In this document: positions 16,803-25,598 of the stretch, one piece after another
Numbering within the stretch: the first letter of the stretch is position 1
Layout: the number at the start of each line of letters is the position of its first letter
Assembly (NCBI GenBank): GCA_046349615.1
Contig: JAXMBZ010000014.1
Span: 1 to 64,000 of the forward strand
Source: JADJNY01 sp046349615
Lineage (GTDB): Bacteria > Planctomycetota > UBA1135 > GCA-002686595
DNA length: 64,000 bases
Reading direction: 5' to 3'
The notes under the pieces: model-generated
The model's input: the letters and a program-made list of their open reading frames with translations, nothing else
What the model was told of the DNA's origin: nothing
The model's database searches: none
Program-made: the position numbers and the translations under genes

Positions 16803-18335
16803 GTGCGCTCCCCCCGCGTGCCCCCCACCGATTCGGCTCTCCGTTTCCGCGGCGTTTCGAAGACCTTCGGCGCCGTTCGCGCGCTGGACGACGTCTCGTT
16901 CGACGTGCGCGCGGGGAGCGTGCACGCGCTCCTCGGCGAGAACGGAGCGGGCAAGTCGACGTTGCTCAAGGTGCTGAGCGGTGCGCACGCGCCGACGAAC
17001 GGCACGCTCGAGCTCGCGGGACGTCCGCGCGCATTCGCGACGCCGGCGCAGGCCTTCGCAGCGGGGATCGCCGTCATCTACCAGGAGCTGCACCTCGTCC
17101 CCGAGATGACGGTGGCCGAGAACCTCTTCCTGGGACACCTGCCCGCGCGCTTCGGCGTCGTCGACCGCTCCGCGCTGCGCGAACGCGCGCGTGCACTGCT
17201 CGCGCGCGTCGCGCCCGAGCTCGCGCCCGACCGCCGCCTCGCGGAGCTCTCCCTCGGCGAGCGCCAGATGGTCGAGATCGCGAAAGCGCTCTCGCGCGGC
17301 GCGCGCGTGCTCGCGTTCGACGAGCCGACGTCGAGCTTGTCCGCGCGCGAGACCGAGCGGCTGTTCGCCGTCATCCGCGCGCTCCGCGACGACGGCTGCG
17401 CCGTGCTCTACGTCACGCACCGGCTCGACGAGGTGTTCGCGCTCTGCGACGCGGCGAGCGTGCTGCGCGACGGCCGTCACGTGCGCTCGTACGAGCGGCT
17501 CGACGGCGTCGGACGCGACGAGCTCGTGCGCACGATGGTCGGCCGGGAGATCACGGACGTGTACGGTTGGACGGCGCGCCCGCGCGGCGAGGTGGTGCTC
17601 GACGTCGACCAGCTCGTCGGTCCCGGCCTCGCGGCGCCCGTGTCGCTCACCGTCGCGCGGGGCGAGATCGTCGGCGTGTTCGGGCTCGTCGGCGCGGGCC
17701 GGACGGAGCTCCTGCGCCTGCTCTTCGGCGCGGCGAAGAAGACGGGCGGTCGTGTGCGCGTCGCCGGCAGCGAGCTCACCGCCCGCTCGCCGCGGGACGC
17801 GATCGCCGCCGGGATCGCGCTGTGCCCCGAGGATCGCCGCAAGGAAGGGATCTTCCCGGGGCTCTCCGTCCTCGAGAACCTGAACGTCGGCGCGCGAGCG
17901 CGGCACGCCCGCGCCGGGCTCGTGCTCGACGCTCGGTGGGAACGCGAGCACGCGCGCGAGCAGATCGCGCGCCTTGCGATCAAGACCGCTTCGCCGGAGC
18001 AACCGATCGAGCGGCTCTCGGGCGGCAACCAGCAGAAGGCGGTCTTCGGGCGCTGGCTGGAGCGCGAGCCGCGCGTGCTCCTGCTCGACGAGCCCACGCG
18101 CGGCGTCGACGTCGGCGCGCGCAGCGAGCTCTACGGGATCCTCTACGACCTCGCGCGGCGCGGCGCGGGAGTGCTGCTCGTCTCGAGCGACCTGCCCGAG
18201 GTGCTCGGCGTGTCGGACCGCGTGCTCGTGCTGCGGCAGGGACGCCTCGCCGGCGAACTCACGCGCGCGGAGGCGACGCCGGAGCGAGCGCTCGAGCTCG
18301 CGCTGCCCCGCGCGAGCGAGGAGCTCGTTCGATGA
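16803..18335 (+). CDS. araG: L-arabinose ABC transporter ATP-binding protein (two NBDs)
   Basis: 510 residues with two ABC cassettes, as in AraG/RbsA/MglA. The first has Walker A 'GENGAGKST', signature 'LSLGERQMVE' and Walker B 'RVLAFDEPTSSLS'. The second has a degenerate Walker A ('GLVGAGRTEL'), 'LSGGNQQKAVFGRWL' and 'VLLLDEPTRGVDVG'. The start is uncertain: GTG 16803 is given, and GTG 16818 is close behind; no ATG precedes the fold. It lies 40 bp after araF. The sugar specificity is taken from AraF. Confidence 0.92.
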   Translation: MRSPRVPPTDSALRFRGVSKTFGAVRALDDVSFDVRAGSVHALLGENGAGKSTLLKVLSGAHAPTNGTLELAGRPRAFATPAQAFAAGIAVIYQELHLVPEMTVAENLFLGHLPARFGVVDRSALRERARALLARVAPELAPDRRLAELSLGERQMVEIAKALSRGARVLAFDEPTSSLSARETERLFAVIRALRDDGCAVLYVTHRLDEVFALCDAASVLRDGRHVRSYERLDGVGRDELVRTMVGREITDVYGWTARPRGEVVLDVDQLVGPGLAAPVSLTVARGEIVGVFGLVGAGRTELLRLLFGAAKKTGGRVRVAGSELTARSPRDAIAAGIALCPEDRRKEGIFPGLSVLENLNVGARARHARAGLVLDARWEREHAREQIARLAIKTASPEQPIERLSGGNQQKAVFGRWLEREPRVLLLDEPTRGVDVGARSELYGILYDLARRGAGVLLVSSDLPEVLGVSDRVLVLRQGRLAGELTRAEATPERALELALPRASEELVR

Positions 18336-18381
18336 CCGCACCGGGCGGATCGAGACCGCGGATTCGCTCGGGAGGTGGGCG

Positions 18382-19347
18382 ATGAGCGCTCGCGGCAGAG
18401 TTCCGCGCCTCCTCGAGCGCGCTGGGATGGGGCTCGTGTTCGTCGCGCTGTTCGTCGCGTGCTCGGTGTTCGTGCCGAACTTCCTCACGCACGCGAACCT
18501 CGAAGGGCTCCTGCTCTCGGTGAGCACGATCGGGCTCGTCGCCTGCACGATGCTCTACTGCCTCGCGGCTGGGAACTTCGACCTCTCGGTCGGTTCGACA
18601 GTCGCGTGCTCCGGCGTCGTGTGCGCGGTCGTCCTGCGCGACACGCAGAGCCTCGGACTCGGCGTGCTCGCGGCGCTCGCGTGCGGGCTCGCCGTCGGCG
18701 TCGTCAACGGAGCCGCGGTCGCGTACGGACGCATGAACCCGTTGATCACGACGCTCGCGACGATGCAGATCGTGCGTGGAGCGGGCTACATCGCGAACGA
18801 CGGCAAGGCGATCGGAATCGGCGACGAGCGCTTCTTCGCGCTCGGGAACGCGCGCCCGCTCGCCGGCGTGCCGGGCCTCGACTTCCCATTGCCCGTGTGG
18901 ATCGCCGCGTGCGCGATGCTCGCGTTCGGCTTCCTGCTCGCGCGCACGACGTTCGGCCGCGCGACGCTCGCGATCGGCGGCAACCCGGAGGCCGCTCGGC
19001 TCGCGGGCTTGCCCGTGGAGCGCGTGCAGCTCGCGATCTTCGCGCTCCAGGGACTCGTCGCCGCGCTGGCAGGGCTCGTGCTCGCGTCGCGCATGACGAG
19101 CGGTCAGCCGACGAGCTCTCAAGGGCTCGAGCTCGAGGTGATCAGCGCGTGCGTGCTCGGCGGAGTGTCGCTGAACGGCGGGAAGGGGTCGATGCTCGCC
19201 GTCGTCGCCGGCGTGCTCATCCTCGGCCTCGTCCAGAACGCGATGAGCCTGCTCAACGTGGACTCGTTCTGGCAGTACGTCGCGCGCGGATCGATCCTGC
19301 TCGGCGCGATCGCCTACGACCGCTGGCGTCATCGCCACGCGCCGTGA
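18382..19347 (+). CDS. araH: L-arabinose ABC transporter permease
   Basis: 321 residues, hydrophobic throughout, with the RbsC/AraH-family blocks 'AAGNFDLSVGSTVACSGVV', 'GRMNPLITTLATM', 'GGNPEAARLAGLPV' and 'ISACVLGGVSLNGGKGSML'. ATG 18382 has GGGAGG seven bases upstream. It lies 46 bp after araG and is the last gene of the run. No arabinose or galactose catabolic enzyme and no AraR/AraC-type regulator is visible beside it. Confidence 0.93.
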   Translation: MSARGRVPRLLERAGMGLVFVALFVACSVFVPNFLTHANLEGLLLSVSTIGLVACTMLYCLAAGNFDLSVGSTVACSGVVCAVVLRDTQSLGLGVLAALACGLAVGVVNGAAVAYGRMNPLITTLATMQIVRGAGYIANDGKAIGIGDERFFALGNARPLAGVPGLDFPLPVWIAACAMLAFGFLLARTTFGRATLAIGGNPEAARLAGLPVERVQLAIFALQGLVAALAGLVLASRMTSGQPTSSQGLELEVISACVLGGVSLNGGKGSMLAVVAGVLILGLVQNAMSLLNVDSFWQYVARGSILLGAIAYDRWRHRHAP

Positions 19348-20152
19348 CCGCTCGGCGCGGACACGACGCGCGCCTCGAGAGCATTCGGAGCTGCAAGTCT
19401 CCTGTTGTTTGCACGGGAACCACGCCGGTGCGCGCGCGTGCATTCCCAACCTTGGGCGCATCCGCACGAGTACGGACAGCGTGATGACCGAGCACGCGGC
19501 GCCGACGCGATGCGTGTCGAATTCAGCCCGGAATCACGCCGGAATTCGAGCATGACGTACCTCGCGCGCACGAGTCGTGAGTTCTACGCGGGAACCGTCG
19601 AGCGCGGCGTTGCCCACGCCGTCGCACGATCACGAGACGTCCGACGACGGAAATAACGGGTACGTCACCAGAACTGAGCGTCGCGAATTCCGATCATCCC
19701 TTCGTCCGACGTCGCGCCTGCCGCGCGGCCGAGGAGCACGAGACGCACGATGCTCACGACCACACGACCCGAAACTCCGCAAGAAACCGCGCTCCACACG
19801 CGCGGCTCCTTCGCGTGGTCCTCGGTCGCCGCGCGCGCCACCCGCACGCGGATCGGTCGGAAGCGGACGGCGTCCGAGCGGACGCTCCACCTCGTCCGCA
19901 GCGCGGAGCCCTCCGCGTCGCTCCCGACCGCCGAGGCGTCGATCGCCGGCCACGCTGAACGATCGGTGCGCGCACTCCGTGTGCTCGCCGGACGATTTCG
20001 GTGCGAGGCCTCGCTCGTCCTCCGCGATGCGGTGGATGCGCGCTCCTCGCCCGATCTCGACCGCGCGAGCGACCCTTCACGGCACGCCCCGCTCGTCGGC
20101 ACGCCTCGCACGAGGCGGAAACCGATGGACCCACCTACATCCGGTGACGAAC
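19348..20152. other. 805-bp region without a convincing gene
   Basis: Follows araH and precedes the Rrf2 regulator. Open frames on both strands are Arg/Ser-rich and look like shadows. An 8-bp inverted repeat TCGAATTC...GAATTCGA lies at 19517-19549. No terminator, tRNA or mobile-element remnant is recognisable. Confidence 0.45.
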
Positions 20153-20653
20153 GTGCTTTCACGATCCAGCGAGTACGCCATCCGAGCCCTCACGTGGCTC
20201 GCGCAACACAACGACGAACGGTTCCACCTGGCCCGTGACATGGCCGAGGTCCTGGGGATCCCCGCCCCGTTCCTGGGCAAGGTCCTCCAGCCGCTCGTCT
20301 CCCACGGCATCCTCTACAGCCAGCGCGGCCGTAGCGGCGGCTTCCGCCTCGCGCGGGATCCGAAGGAGATCAAGCTGCAGCACATCGTGGAGACGCAGGA
20401 GCGCCTCGACCGGGCTCGTCACTGCATCCTCGGACAGTCGGACTGCAACGACCACGAGGTCTGCCCGCTCCACGACTGGTGGAGTCAGACGTCGGAGAAG
20501 TTCTTCGCCATGCTCGAGTCGACGACTCTCGCGGACATGGCGAAGTACCAGGATCAGCACCCCGACTGCCGGTATCCGCTGCCGATGTCGCTCGAGTTGC
20601 CGCGCGCCGCGCTCCCCACGCCGAGCGCGCCGCAAGTCAGCGTCGGCTCGTAG
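20153..20653 (+). CDS. Rrf2-family transcription regulator with cluster-binding cysteines
   Basis: 166 residues from GTG 20153 ('VLSRSSEYAIRALTWLAQH', the usual Rrf2 opening), with GGTGA upstream; GTG 20144 is the alternative. The winged helix carries 'GIPAPFLGKVLQPLVSHGIL' and 'RGRSGGFRLAR'. Three cysteines in 'HCILGQSDCNDHEVCPLHDWW' match the Fe-S ligand positions of IscR/NsrR/RsrR-type regulators. It therefore probably senses oxygen, NO or Fe-S status. It is the only sensor of this type in the window and converges with the universal stress operon, sharing a terminator. Confidence 0.92.
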   Translation: MLSRSSEYAIRALTWLAQHNDERFHLARDMAEVLGIPAPFLGKVLQPLVSHGILYSQRGRSGGFRLARDPKEIKLQHIVETQERLDRARHCILGQSDCNDHEVCPLHDWWSQTSEKFFAMLESTTLADMAKYQDQHPDCRYPLPMSLELPRAALPTPSAPQVSVGS

Positions 20654-20677
20654 TCCAACGCGTTCGATCCAGGAGAA

Positions 20678-20718
20678 TCGAAGCCCGCCCGGTGCTCTCG
20701 AGCCGGGCGGGCCTTCGA
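20678..20718. terminator. Probable bidirectional terminator
   Basis: A stem built from GCCCGCCCGG (20683-20692) and CCGGGCGGGC (20703-20712) is extended by TCGAA/TTCGA with one bulged base. It lies between the converging Rrf2 and universal stress genes. T runs are short. Confidence 0.65.
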
Positions 20719-20743
20719 ATCGAGCTTCGATCGAGGGGCGGGC

Positions 20744-21682
20744 TCAGTCTCCCAGGAACTCGCGCTCCGGGTGACGGATCGCCAGCACGGGCAGCCGCGC
20801 ACGGCGGAGCACCCCCCAGGCGACGCTTCCGAGCAGCGCCGAGGCGATGCGGCCCCGTCCATGGGTGCCGAGGACGATGAGGTCCGCGCGCGACTCCGCG
20901 TCGAGGATCACCTGCGTCGGCTCGCCGTCCACGAACTGGGTCGTGTGCTCGACGCCCAGCCAGTCGAAGGTCGCCATGACCTCCTCGAACTGCTTGCGAT
21001 CTCCGTCCCGCAGTTCGTCGATCGCGACGAAGCTCCCCATGTCGGGGTAGTCCGGCCACGTCGAGACGATGAAGCCGGTGCTCGAGAACGCATGCAGCGC
21101 CTCCACGCGCGCGCCGATCGTCCGCGCCAGCGCGCAGGCCGTTCCGAGGGCGAGGAGGCTGTCCTCGGACAGGTCGACGGGCACGAGGATGCGTTCGATC
21201 GCCGCGGGGACGTGCTTCTGGACCCACACGCCGTGCCGCGCGCCAGCGATCACTCGCCGCGCGGTGCTGCCGAAATCGAGGCGCGGACGGTCCACCGTGT
21301 AGCCGAGCACGATGACGTCCGCGTCCTGCCGGCGCGCCTCGGCCAGGACCACGTCCGCCGGCCGGCCGGCGCGCACGAGCACGGCGTCCTCGACGTGCAG
21401 GCCGCCGGGGAGCGTGCTCCCGAGGACGGACTGCGTTTGACGCACCGTCGAGCGCCACGCGCGCTGCACGAGGCCCTCCGCCCGAGCCGTGGCGCGTGGA
21501 TCGTCCATCCACGTCCATTCCGCGGCACCGGAGCCGACGGCATGGACCACGCTCATCCGCCCGTGGACGCGCTCGGCGAGCCACGCTCCGGCGCGGAGCG
21601 CGTTCTCGTTCGTCCCCTGAGCATCGAGCGCGACCAAGACGCTCTGGATCTGCAGGTACTTGCACGGTGATACGGCCAGCAT
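20744..21682 (-). CDS. Tandem universal stress protein (two Usp domains)
   Basis: 312 residues from the ATG at 21682, which has GAGGT upstream. Two UspA-like halves are present: the first begins 'QIQSVLVALDAQG' and lacks a clean nucleotide loop; the second begins 'ERILVPVDLSEDS' and ends with 'VLGTHGRGRIASALLGSVAW', close to the ATP-binding G-2x-G-9x-G-(S/T) pattern. So the second half probably binds ATP and the first may not. It lies 8 bp after the receiver-like gene and forms an operon with it. Likely induced with the FixL/FixJ-type system upstream, by position only. Confidence 0.93.
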   Translation of the reverse strand: MLAVSPCKYLQIQSVLVALDAQGTNENALRAGAWLAERVHGRMSVVHAVGSGAAEWTWMDDPRATARAEGLVQRAWRSTVRQTQSVLGSTLPGGLHVEDAVLVRAGRPADVVLAEARRQDADVIVLGYTVDRPRLDFGSTARRVIAGARHGVWVQKHVPAAIERILVPVDLSEDSLLALGTACALARTIGARVEALHAFSSTGFIVSTWPDYPDMGSFVAIDELRDGDRKQFEEVMATFDWLGVEHTTQFVDGEPTQVILDAESRADLIVLGTHGRGRIASALLGSVAWGVLRRARLPVLAIRHPEREFLGD

Positions 21683-21690
21683 GGCCCACC

Positions 21691-22197
21691 TCACTTGGAA
21701 GGGAACGGTCGGCGGAATCGGCCCGCGAATCGCGGGCAGACGAACCAGGCTCCATCGCTCGCGGCTCGGAGCGCGCGCACGACCTCCTGGGGGTCGCCGC
21801 TCTTCGAGACGAGCGCGCGCAGCGGATCGCCGAGCTGGAGTTCGTTCAAGGCCCGATCTTCGTCCGACGTCGCCACGACGAGCCAACTGCCCGGAAGCAG
21901 CGCGCCGAGCCGTTCGAGGCCCGGCGCTCCTTCGTCGTCCTGGCTCGCATTCGTGTGCGGTTCGATCCCGTGGAACGGATCGAGGACGATCAGGTCCGGC
22001 TCGAGCTCGGGCGCATCGTGCAGCGCGTACTCGAGCCGCGCGCCCTCGCCGACGACGTCGAAGCCGCCGGCGCCCTGGATCATGCGGCGCAGGGCCGCGC
22101 GCGCCATCCGGGATTCGTCGAGCAAATAGACGCGGCGCGGAGGCCCTTTCGTGTCGAGCACCGTTCGAAGCAGGGAACTGGGACTCGATCGGACCAT
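21691..22197 (-). CDS. Stand-alone receiver-like protein (NarL-type, no output domain)
   Basis: 168 residues from ATG 22197. The fold reads as a receiver: 'VYLLDESRMARAALRRMI', 'DLIVLDPFHG' with a candidate phosphoacceptor Asp, and 'RALVSKSGDPQEVVRAL' with the switch Lys. Only one acidic residue pairs with the phosphoacceptor, so phosphorylation is uncertain. A helix-turn-helix is missing. It could act as a phosphate sink or protein-protein switch for the neighbouring kinase, or be a decayed regulator. It is followed 8 bp later by the Usp gene. Confidence 0.75.
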   Translation of the reverse strand: MVRSSPSSLLRTVLDTKGPPRRVYLLDESRMARAALRRMIQGAGGFDVVGEGARLEYALHDAPELEPDLIVLDPFHGIEPHTNASQDDEGAPGLERLGALLPGSWLVVATSDEDRALNELQLGDPLRALVSKSGDPQEVVRALRAASDGAWFVCPRFAGRFRRPFPSK

Positions 22198-22282
22198 GCC
22201 TGGATCATCGCCGCTCCAGGCTCTCCGCGCCGTCGGGTGAGGGGGGCAACGCCCGCGCACGGAGTGCGCAGGCGCCGCTCGC

Positions 22283-22966
22283 TCACGTGCTGAGCAAACC
22301 TTCCCGGATCGCGAGGAGCGCGAGCTCCGCCGCCGAGTGGCAATCGAGCTTTCGCTGCAGGTTTTCGCGGTGCTTCTTGGCGGTGCCGAGGCTCATGTCG
22401 AGGGCCTTGGCGACCTCCTTGTTGCTCTTGCCGAGGGCGAGGAGCTGGAAGACCTCGCGCTCGCGCGGGGTGAGCGCGTCGAGCCGGCTCTTCGGCTCCG
22501 GCGTCGCCTGGTCGGTCTTGCGACCGCGCGACAGCAGCCAGCCCGCGACCTTCGGCGAGAGGAACATGTTTCCCTTGTGGACGGACTCGATCGCGAGCGT
22601 GAGCTCGGCGGGTTCGGAGTCCTTCGACAGATAGCCGTCCGCGCCGGCGCGCATCGCCTGCTCAACGAAGCTGTCGCCCTCGTGGTGCGTGAGCATCACG
22701 ATGCGCGCCTTCGGGTGCGACTTGCGGATCTGCGGGATCGCATCGATGCCGGAGAGCCCCGGCATCGAGATGTCGAGCAGGATGACGTCGGGCTTCACGG
22801 CCTCGATCGCGTCGATGGCGCGACGCGGATCCCCGCTCTCGCCGACGACCTCGAAGCGCGGGTCCTTCATGAGCAGGCTCTTGAAGCCGGCGCGGATCAT
22901 GGTCTGGTCGTCGACCAGGTAGACGCGAATGGCGGTTTGGGCTTCCATGGTCTCGAGAGTGGTCAT
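22283..22966 (-). CDS. FixJ/NarL-type response regulator with LuxR HTH
   Basis: 227 residues from ATG 22966, overlapping the kinase stop by four bases; ATG 22948 is an internal alternative. Receiver: 'IRVYLVDDQTMIRAG', D65 in 'VILLDISMPGLSG', 'LTHHEGD' and 'ADGYLSKDS'. LuxR-type HTH: 'LTPREREVFQLLALGKSNKE' and 'LDMSLGTAKKHRENLQRKL'. It is the evident partner of the FixL-like kinase immediately upstream. Its targets are probably nearby stress, oxygen or respiration genes, but no operator can be named from sequence alone. Confidence 0.95.
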   Translation of the reverse strand: MTTLETMEAQTAIRVYLVDDQTMIRAGFKSLLMKDPRFEVVGESGDPRRAIDAIEAVKPDVILLDISMPGLSGIDAIPQIRKSHPKARIVMLTHHEGDSFVEQAMRAGADGYLSKDSEPAELTLAIESVHKGNMFLSPKVAGWLLSRGRKTDQATPEPKSRLDALTPREREVFQLLALGKSNKEVAKALDMSLGTAKKHRENLQRKLDCHSAAELALLAIREGLLST

Positions 22967-24876
22967 GGTTTCACGGGGAGGCGGATCTCGAAGCGAGCTC
23001 CGCCCGAAGCGGAGGTCCCGACCTGGATCGATCCTCCGTGCTCCTCGACGATCTTCTTGCTGATCGCGAGGCCGAAGCCGTTGCCCTTCTTCTTCGTGGT
23101 GACGAAGGGTTTGAAGAGCGTCGCACGGATCGACTCGGGGATACCGGGGCCGTCGTCCTCGATGGAGAGGAGGACTTCCCCGTCTCCGGAGCGCGCGAGC
23201 GAGATCCCGATGCGCGCGCGAGCCGGGTGAGCTTCGATGGCGTTGGTCACGAGGTTCGCCACGACCTCTTCGAAGAGCTGCGGATCGATCCACAACGGAG
23301 GGCAGCCCGTCGCGGCATCGACGTGGACGTCGGCGCCGGCGCGGACGATCTGCGAACGCATGTGGAGCACGCAGTCGTCGAGGAAACGCCGCCCGTCGAC
23401 CGCGGTCCGCTTCAGGTCGAGCGGCTTCGCGAACGAGAGCGTGCGTCGCATCATCTGCTCGAGCCGCTGCATGCGGAGGACGAGGTCCTCCAGGACTTCC
23501 TTGTGGTCCTCGCCGAGTTGGTCGGCGACGGCGCGCAACGCGAGGTTGACGGCCGTGATCGGGTTCTTGATCTCGTGCGCCAGCAGCGCCGCGGACGCAC
23601 CCACGGTCGCGAGCGCGCGCAGCATCGCGGTTTCGCTGCGCTGAGCGCGCTTGATCTCGCTGATGTTGCGGCCTTCCGGGAGGAGCATGACGATCTCGCC
23701 CTGCGAGTCGCGCACGGGCTTGATCGAGAAGTCCATCTCGACGATCCCGCCTTCGCGCGCCGGGTGCGTCGCCTCGAACCGCACGAACTCGCCGCGCGCG
23801 GCCGCAGCCACGGCTTCGCGCAGTCGGACCTGGAGCTCGGGCGAGTGCGTCCACCAGCGCGTTTCCCAGAAGGGCTTCCCGACGACGTCCTCGCGCACGA
23901 GGCCGGCCGCGTCGAGCGCCGTCTGGTTCGCCTCGATCACGCGCCCTTCGCGCGTGAGCAGGCCGAGGTATTCGAACGAGTGATCGAAGAGCGCGTGGAA
24001 GCGGAGTTCGCTCTCGCGCAGCTGTTTCTCGGCGCGGCGCTTCTCCGTCACGTCGCGGAAGGTCCCGCTGAAAATCGGGCCGTCGCCGCCCGGCGGATCG
24101 GCGCGCGACACGGACAGCGCGCAGGTGACGAGCGAGCCGTCCTTCCGCACGACCTCGAAATCGCGCGTGCGGCCGAGGATCCAGGTCTTCCCGGTCGCTC
24201 GATACCGCGCCATGTAGTCGTCGTGCATCGAACGGTGCGGCTCGGGCATGAGCTTCTTCACGTTCGAGCCCACGAGTTCCTCGGACGTGTAGCCGAACAC
24301 GCGCTCGACCGCGGCGTTGGCCGCGACGACGATGCCCTTCGCGTCGATCGACACCATCGGATCGAGCATCGCGTCGAGGATCGTCCGCAGGCGCTCTTCG
24401 CTCTCGACGAGTCGCTGCTCGACGCCGCGCCGCTCGGCCAGGTCGCGTGCGCAGCAGGCGAACCCCTGCAACTGCCGCGCGGAGCCGGACTTGGTCGTCG
24501 CCTGGATCGGGTGGAGACTCCAGAGCACCGGGATCGACGTCCCGTGGTCGTTCGTCAGCCGGCACTCGCGGGAGAACGTCGTCTCCTGCGCGGCGCGCCG
24601 CGCGGACTTCGCGGAGGCCTGCGATGCCGTGCGCTCCTCTTCGGGGAGCCAGTCGGTGACCTTGCGTCCGACGACCTCGTCCATCGGCAGGTCGAGGAAG
24701 CGGACGGCGGCCTGGTTGGCCCAGGTGACGACGAGCTCGGCGTCCGTCAGCCAGAGCAAGTTGTCCATCCCGTCGATGAAGTTGCGCAACTGGCTCTCGA
24801 GCCGGACATCCGACGCATGTCCGCCCGCCCCCGTCTCGGAGCGTACGGCATCGGTGCGCGGGTCCGTATTCCTCAT
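22963..24876 (-). CDS. Soluble PAS-PAS-PAS histidine kinase with FixL-like heme pocket
   Basis: 637 residues from ATG 24876; an open frame to ATG 25128 exists, but those residues are low complexity. No membrane helix is seen. Three PAS domains lie at about 20-145, 150-275 and 280-400. The second carries 'KLMPEPHRSMHDDYMARY', where H218, R224 and R238 fall at the spacing of His200, Arg206 and Arg220 of Bradyrhizobium FixL (proximal heme ligand, propionate contact, distal O2 contact). A kinase core follows: H434 in 'LLAHEIKNPITAVNLAL', 'EDDGPGIP' and 'GNGFGLAISKKI'. Predicted cytoplasmic oxygen- or redox-sensing kinase. Heme binding is inferred from residues only, and FixL His214 is replaced by Trp. 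Confidence 0.9.
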   Translation of the reverse strand: MRNTDPRTDAVRSETGAGGHASDVRLESQLRNFIDGMDNLLWLTDAELVVTWANQAAVRFLDLPMDEVVGRKVTDWLPEEERTASQASAKSARRAAQETTFSRECRLTNDHGTSIPVLWSLHPIQATTKSGSARQLQGFACCARDLAERRGVEQRLVESEERLRTILDAMLDPMVSIDAKGIVVAANAAVERVFGYTSEELVGSNVKKLMPEPHRSMHDDYMARYRATGKTWILGRTRDFEVVRKDGSLVTCALSVSRADPPGGDGPIFSGTFRDVTEKRRAEKQLRESELRFHALFDHSFEYLGLLTREGRVIEANQTALDAAGLVREDVVGKPFWETRWWTHSPELQVRLREAVAAAARGEFVRFEATHPAREGGIVEMDFSIKPVRDSQGEIVMLLPEGRNISEIKRAQRSETAMLRALATVGASAALLAHEIKNPITAVNLALRAVADQLGEDHKEVLEDLVLRMQRLEQMMRRTLSFAKPLDLKRTAVDGRRFLDDCVLHMRSQIVRAGADVHVDAATGCPPLWIDPQLFEEVVANLVTNAIEAHPARARIGISLARSGDGEVLLSIEDDGPGIPESIRATLFKPFVTTKKKGNGFGLAISKKIVEEHGGSIQVGTSASGGARFEIRLPVKP

Positions 24877-25303
24877 CCTCGGCGTCCTCGGCGTCCTCGG
24901 CGGAGTGCGGTGCTCGCTACGCGGACTCGAGGAGCACTCTCGCTCCGCAGGATCCCACTCGCCGGGTCCCAGGCTATCACAGCCGGGGGGCAGATTCGGC
25001 CGCGCGAGATCCATGGCACGCTCGTGGGAACACGGGAGGGGGAGAGGAACGGCCCGAACGGCGCGTTGCGGGCTACTTGACAAAGGAGAGAAGGAGGAAT
25101 CCCGACGCCCGCGGTCTGGGAGGAACACCGCTCGCTCGATCTGCGCCGTTCGGGCTAGTCGGAATCTACGCCGGCGGCGGGACTCCCCGCGCTGCGGCGA
25201 TGTACGTACCGTGCGGTGTGCGGGTTCGTACGGTCCCGCGCCTTGCTCGCGCGCGAGCGACGCGTCAACGTGGCGAGCTCGAAACCCCGAGTCACAACCT
25301 CAC
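24877..25303. other. Divergent intergenic region between kinase and glutaredoxin genes
   Basis: 427 bp. A consensus-like TTGACA lies at 25078-25083 on the plus strand, followed by a purine-rich stretch, but no matching -10 is at the right distance. A small open frame at 25077-25307 has unremarkable composition and is not called. The kinase start could lie further into this region. Confidence 0.4.
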
Positions 25304-25597
25304 ATGACCGACCTCACTTTTCTCGCGGGGCACGACCTCGCCGTCTATTCCGAACACACCTGCCCCGACTGCAAGCGCTTCGAACACTGGGCGAAGCAGA
25401 ACGGCGTGAAGACGCGCACGATCCTGATCAGCGAGGATCCCGGCGCGGCCGAGAAGCTCGAACGCGAGACCGGCAAAATGGCGGTGCCATTCATCCTCGT
25501 CGACGGCAAGCGTTGGGTGCGCGGCTACCACAAGGAGCTGCCGTCGCGCTTCAGCGCCGACCTGCTCCTCGCCGAGCTGAAACAGGCCGTCGGTTGA
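25304..25597 (+). CDS. Glutaredoxin-family protein
   Basis: 97 residues with a thioredoxin-fold core: 'LAVYSEHTCPDCKRFEHWAK', redox motif C-P-D-C, a cis-Pro in 'KMAVPFILVDGKRWV' and the C-terminal helix. Size and motif fit small glutaredoxins that reduce disulfides or mixed disulfides. It is divergent from the FixL-like kinase and ends at a long palindrome that separates it from the convergent flavoprotein gene. Confidence 0.85.
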   Translation: MTDLTFLAGHDLAVYSEHTCPDCKRFEHWAKQNGVKTRTILISEDPGAAEKLERETGKMAVPFILVDGKRWVRGYHKELPSRFSADLLLAELKQAVG

Positions 25598-25598
25598 T

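Noticed and set aside
24880..24905. Short tandem GGCGTCCTC repeat near the kinase start
   Set aside because: Only two to three units and no other sign of function; may affect start choice but is not a feature by itself.
25077..25307. 76-codon open frame before the glutaredoxin gene, with TTGACA and a purine-rich stretch
   Set aside because: Composition not protein-like and no family resemblance; its end overlapping the glutaredoxin start may be chance.
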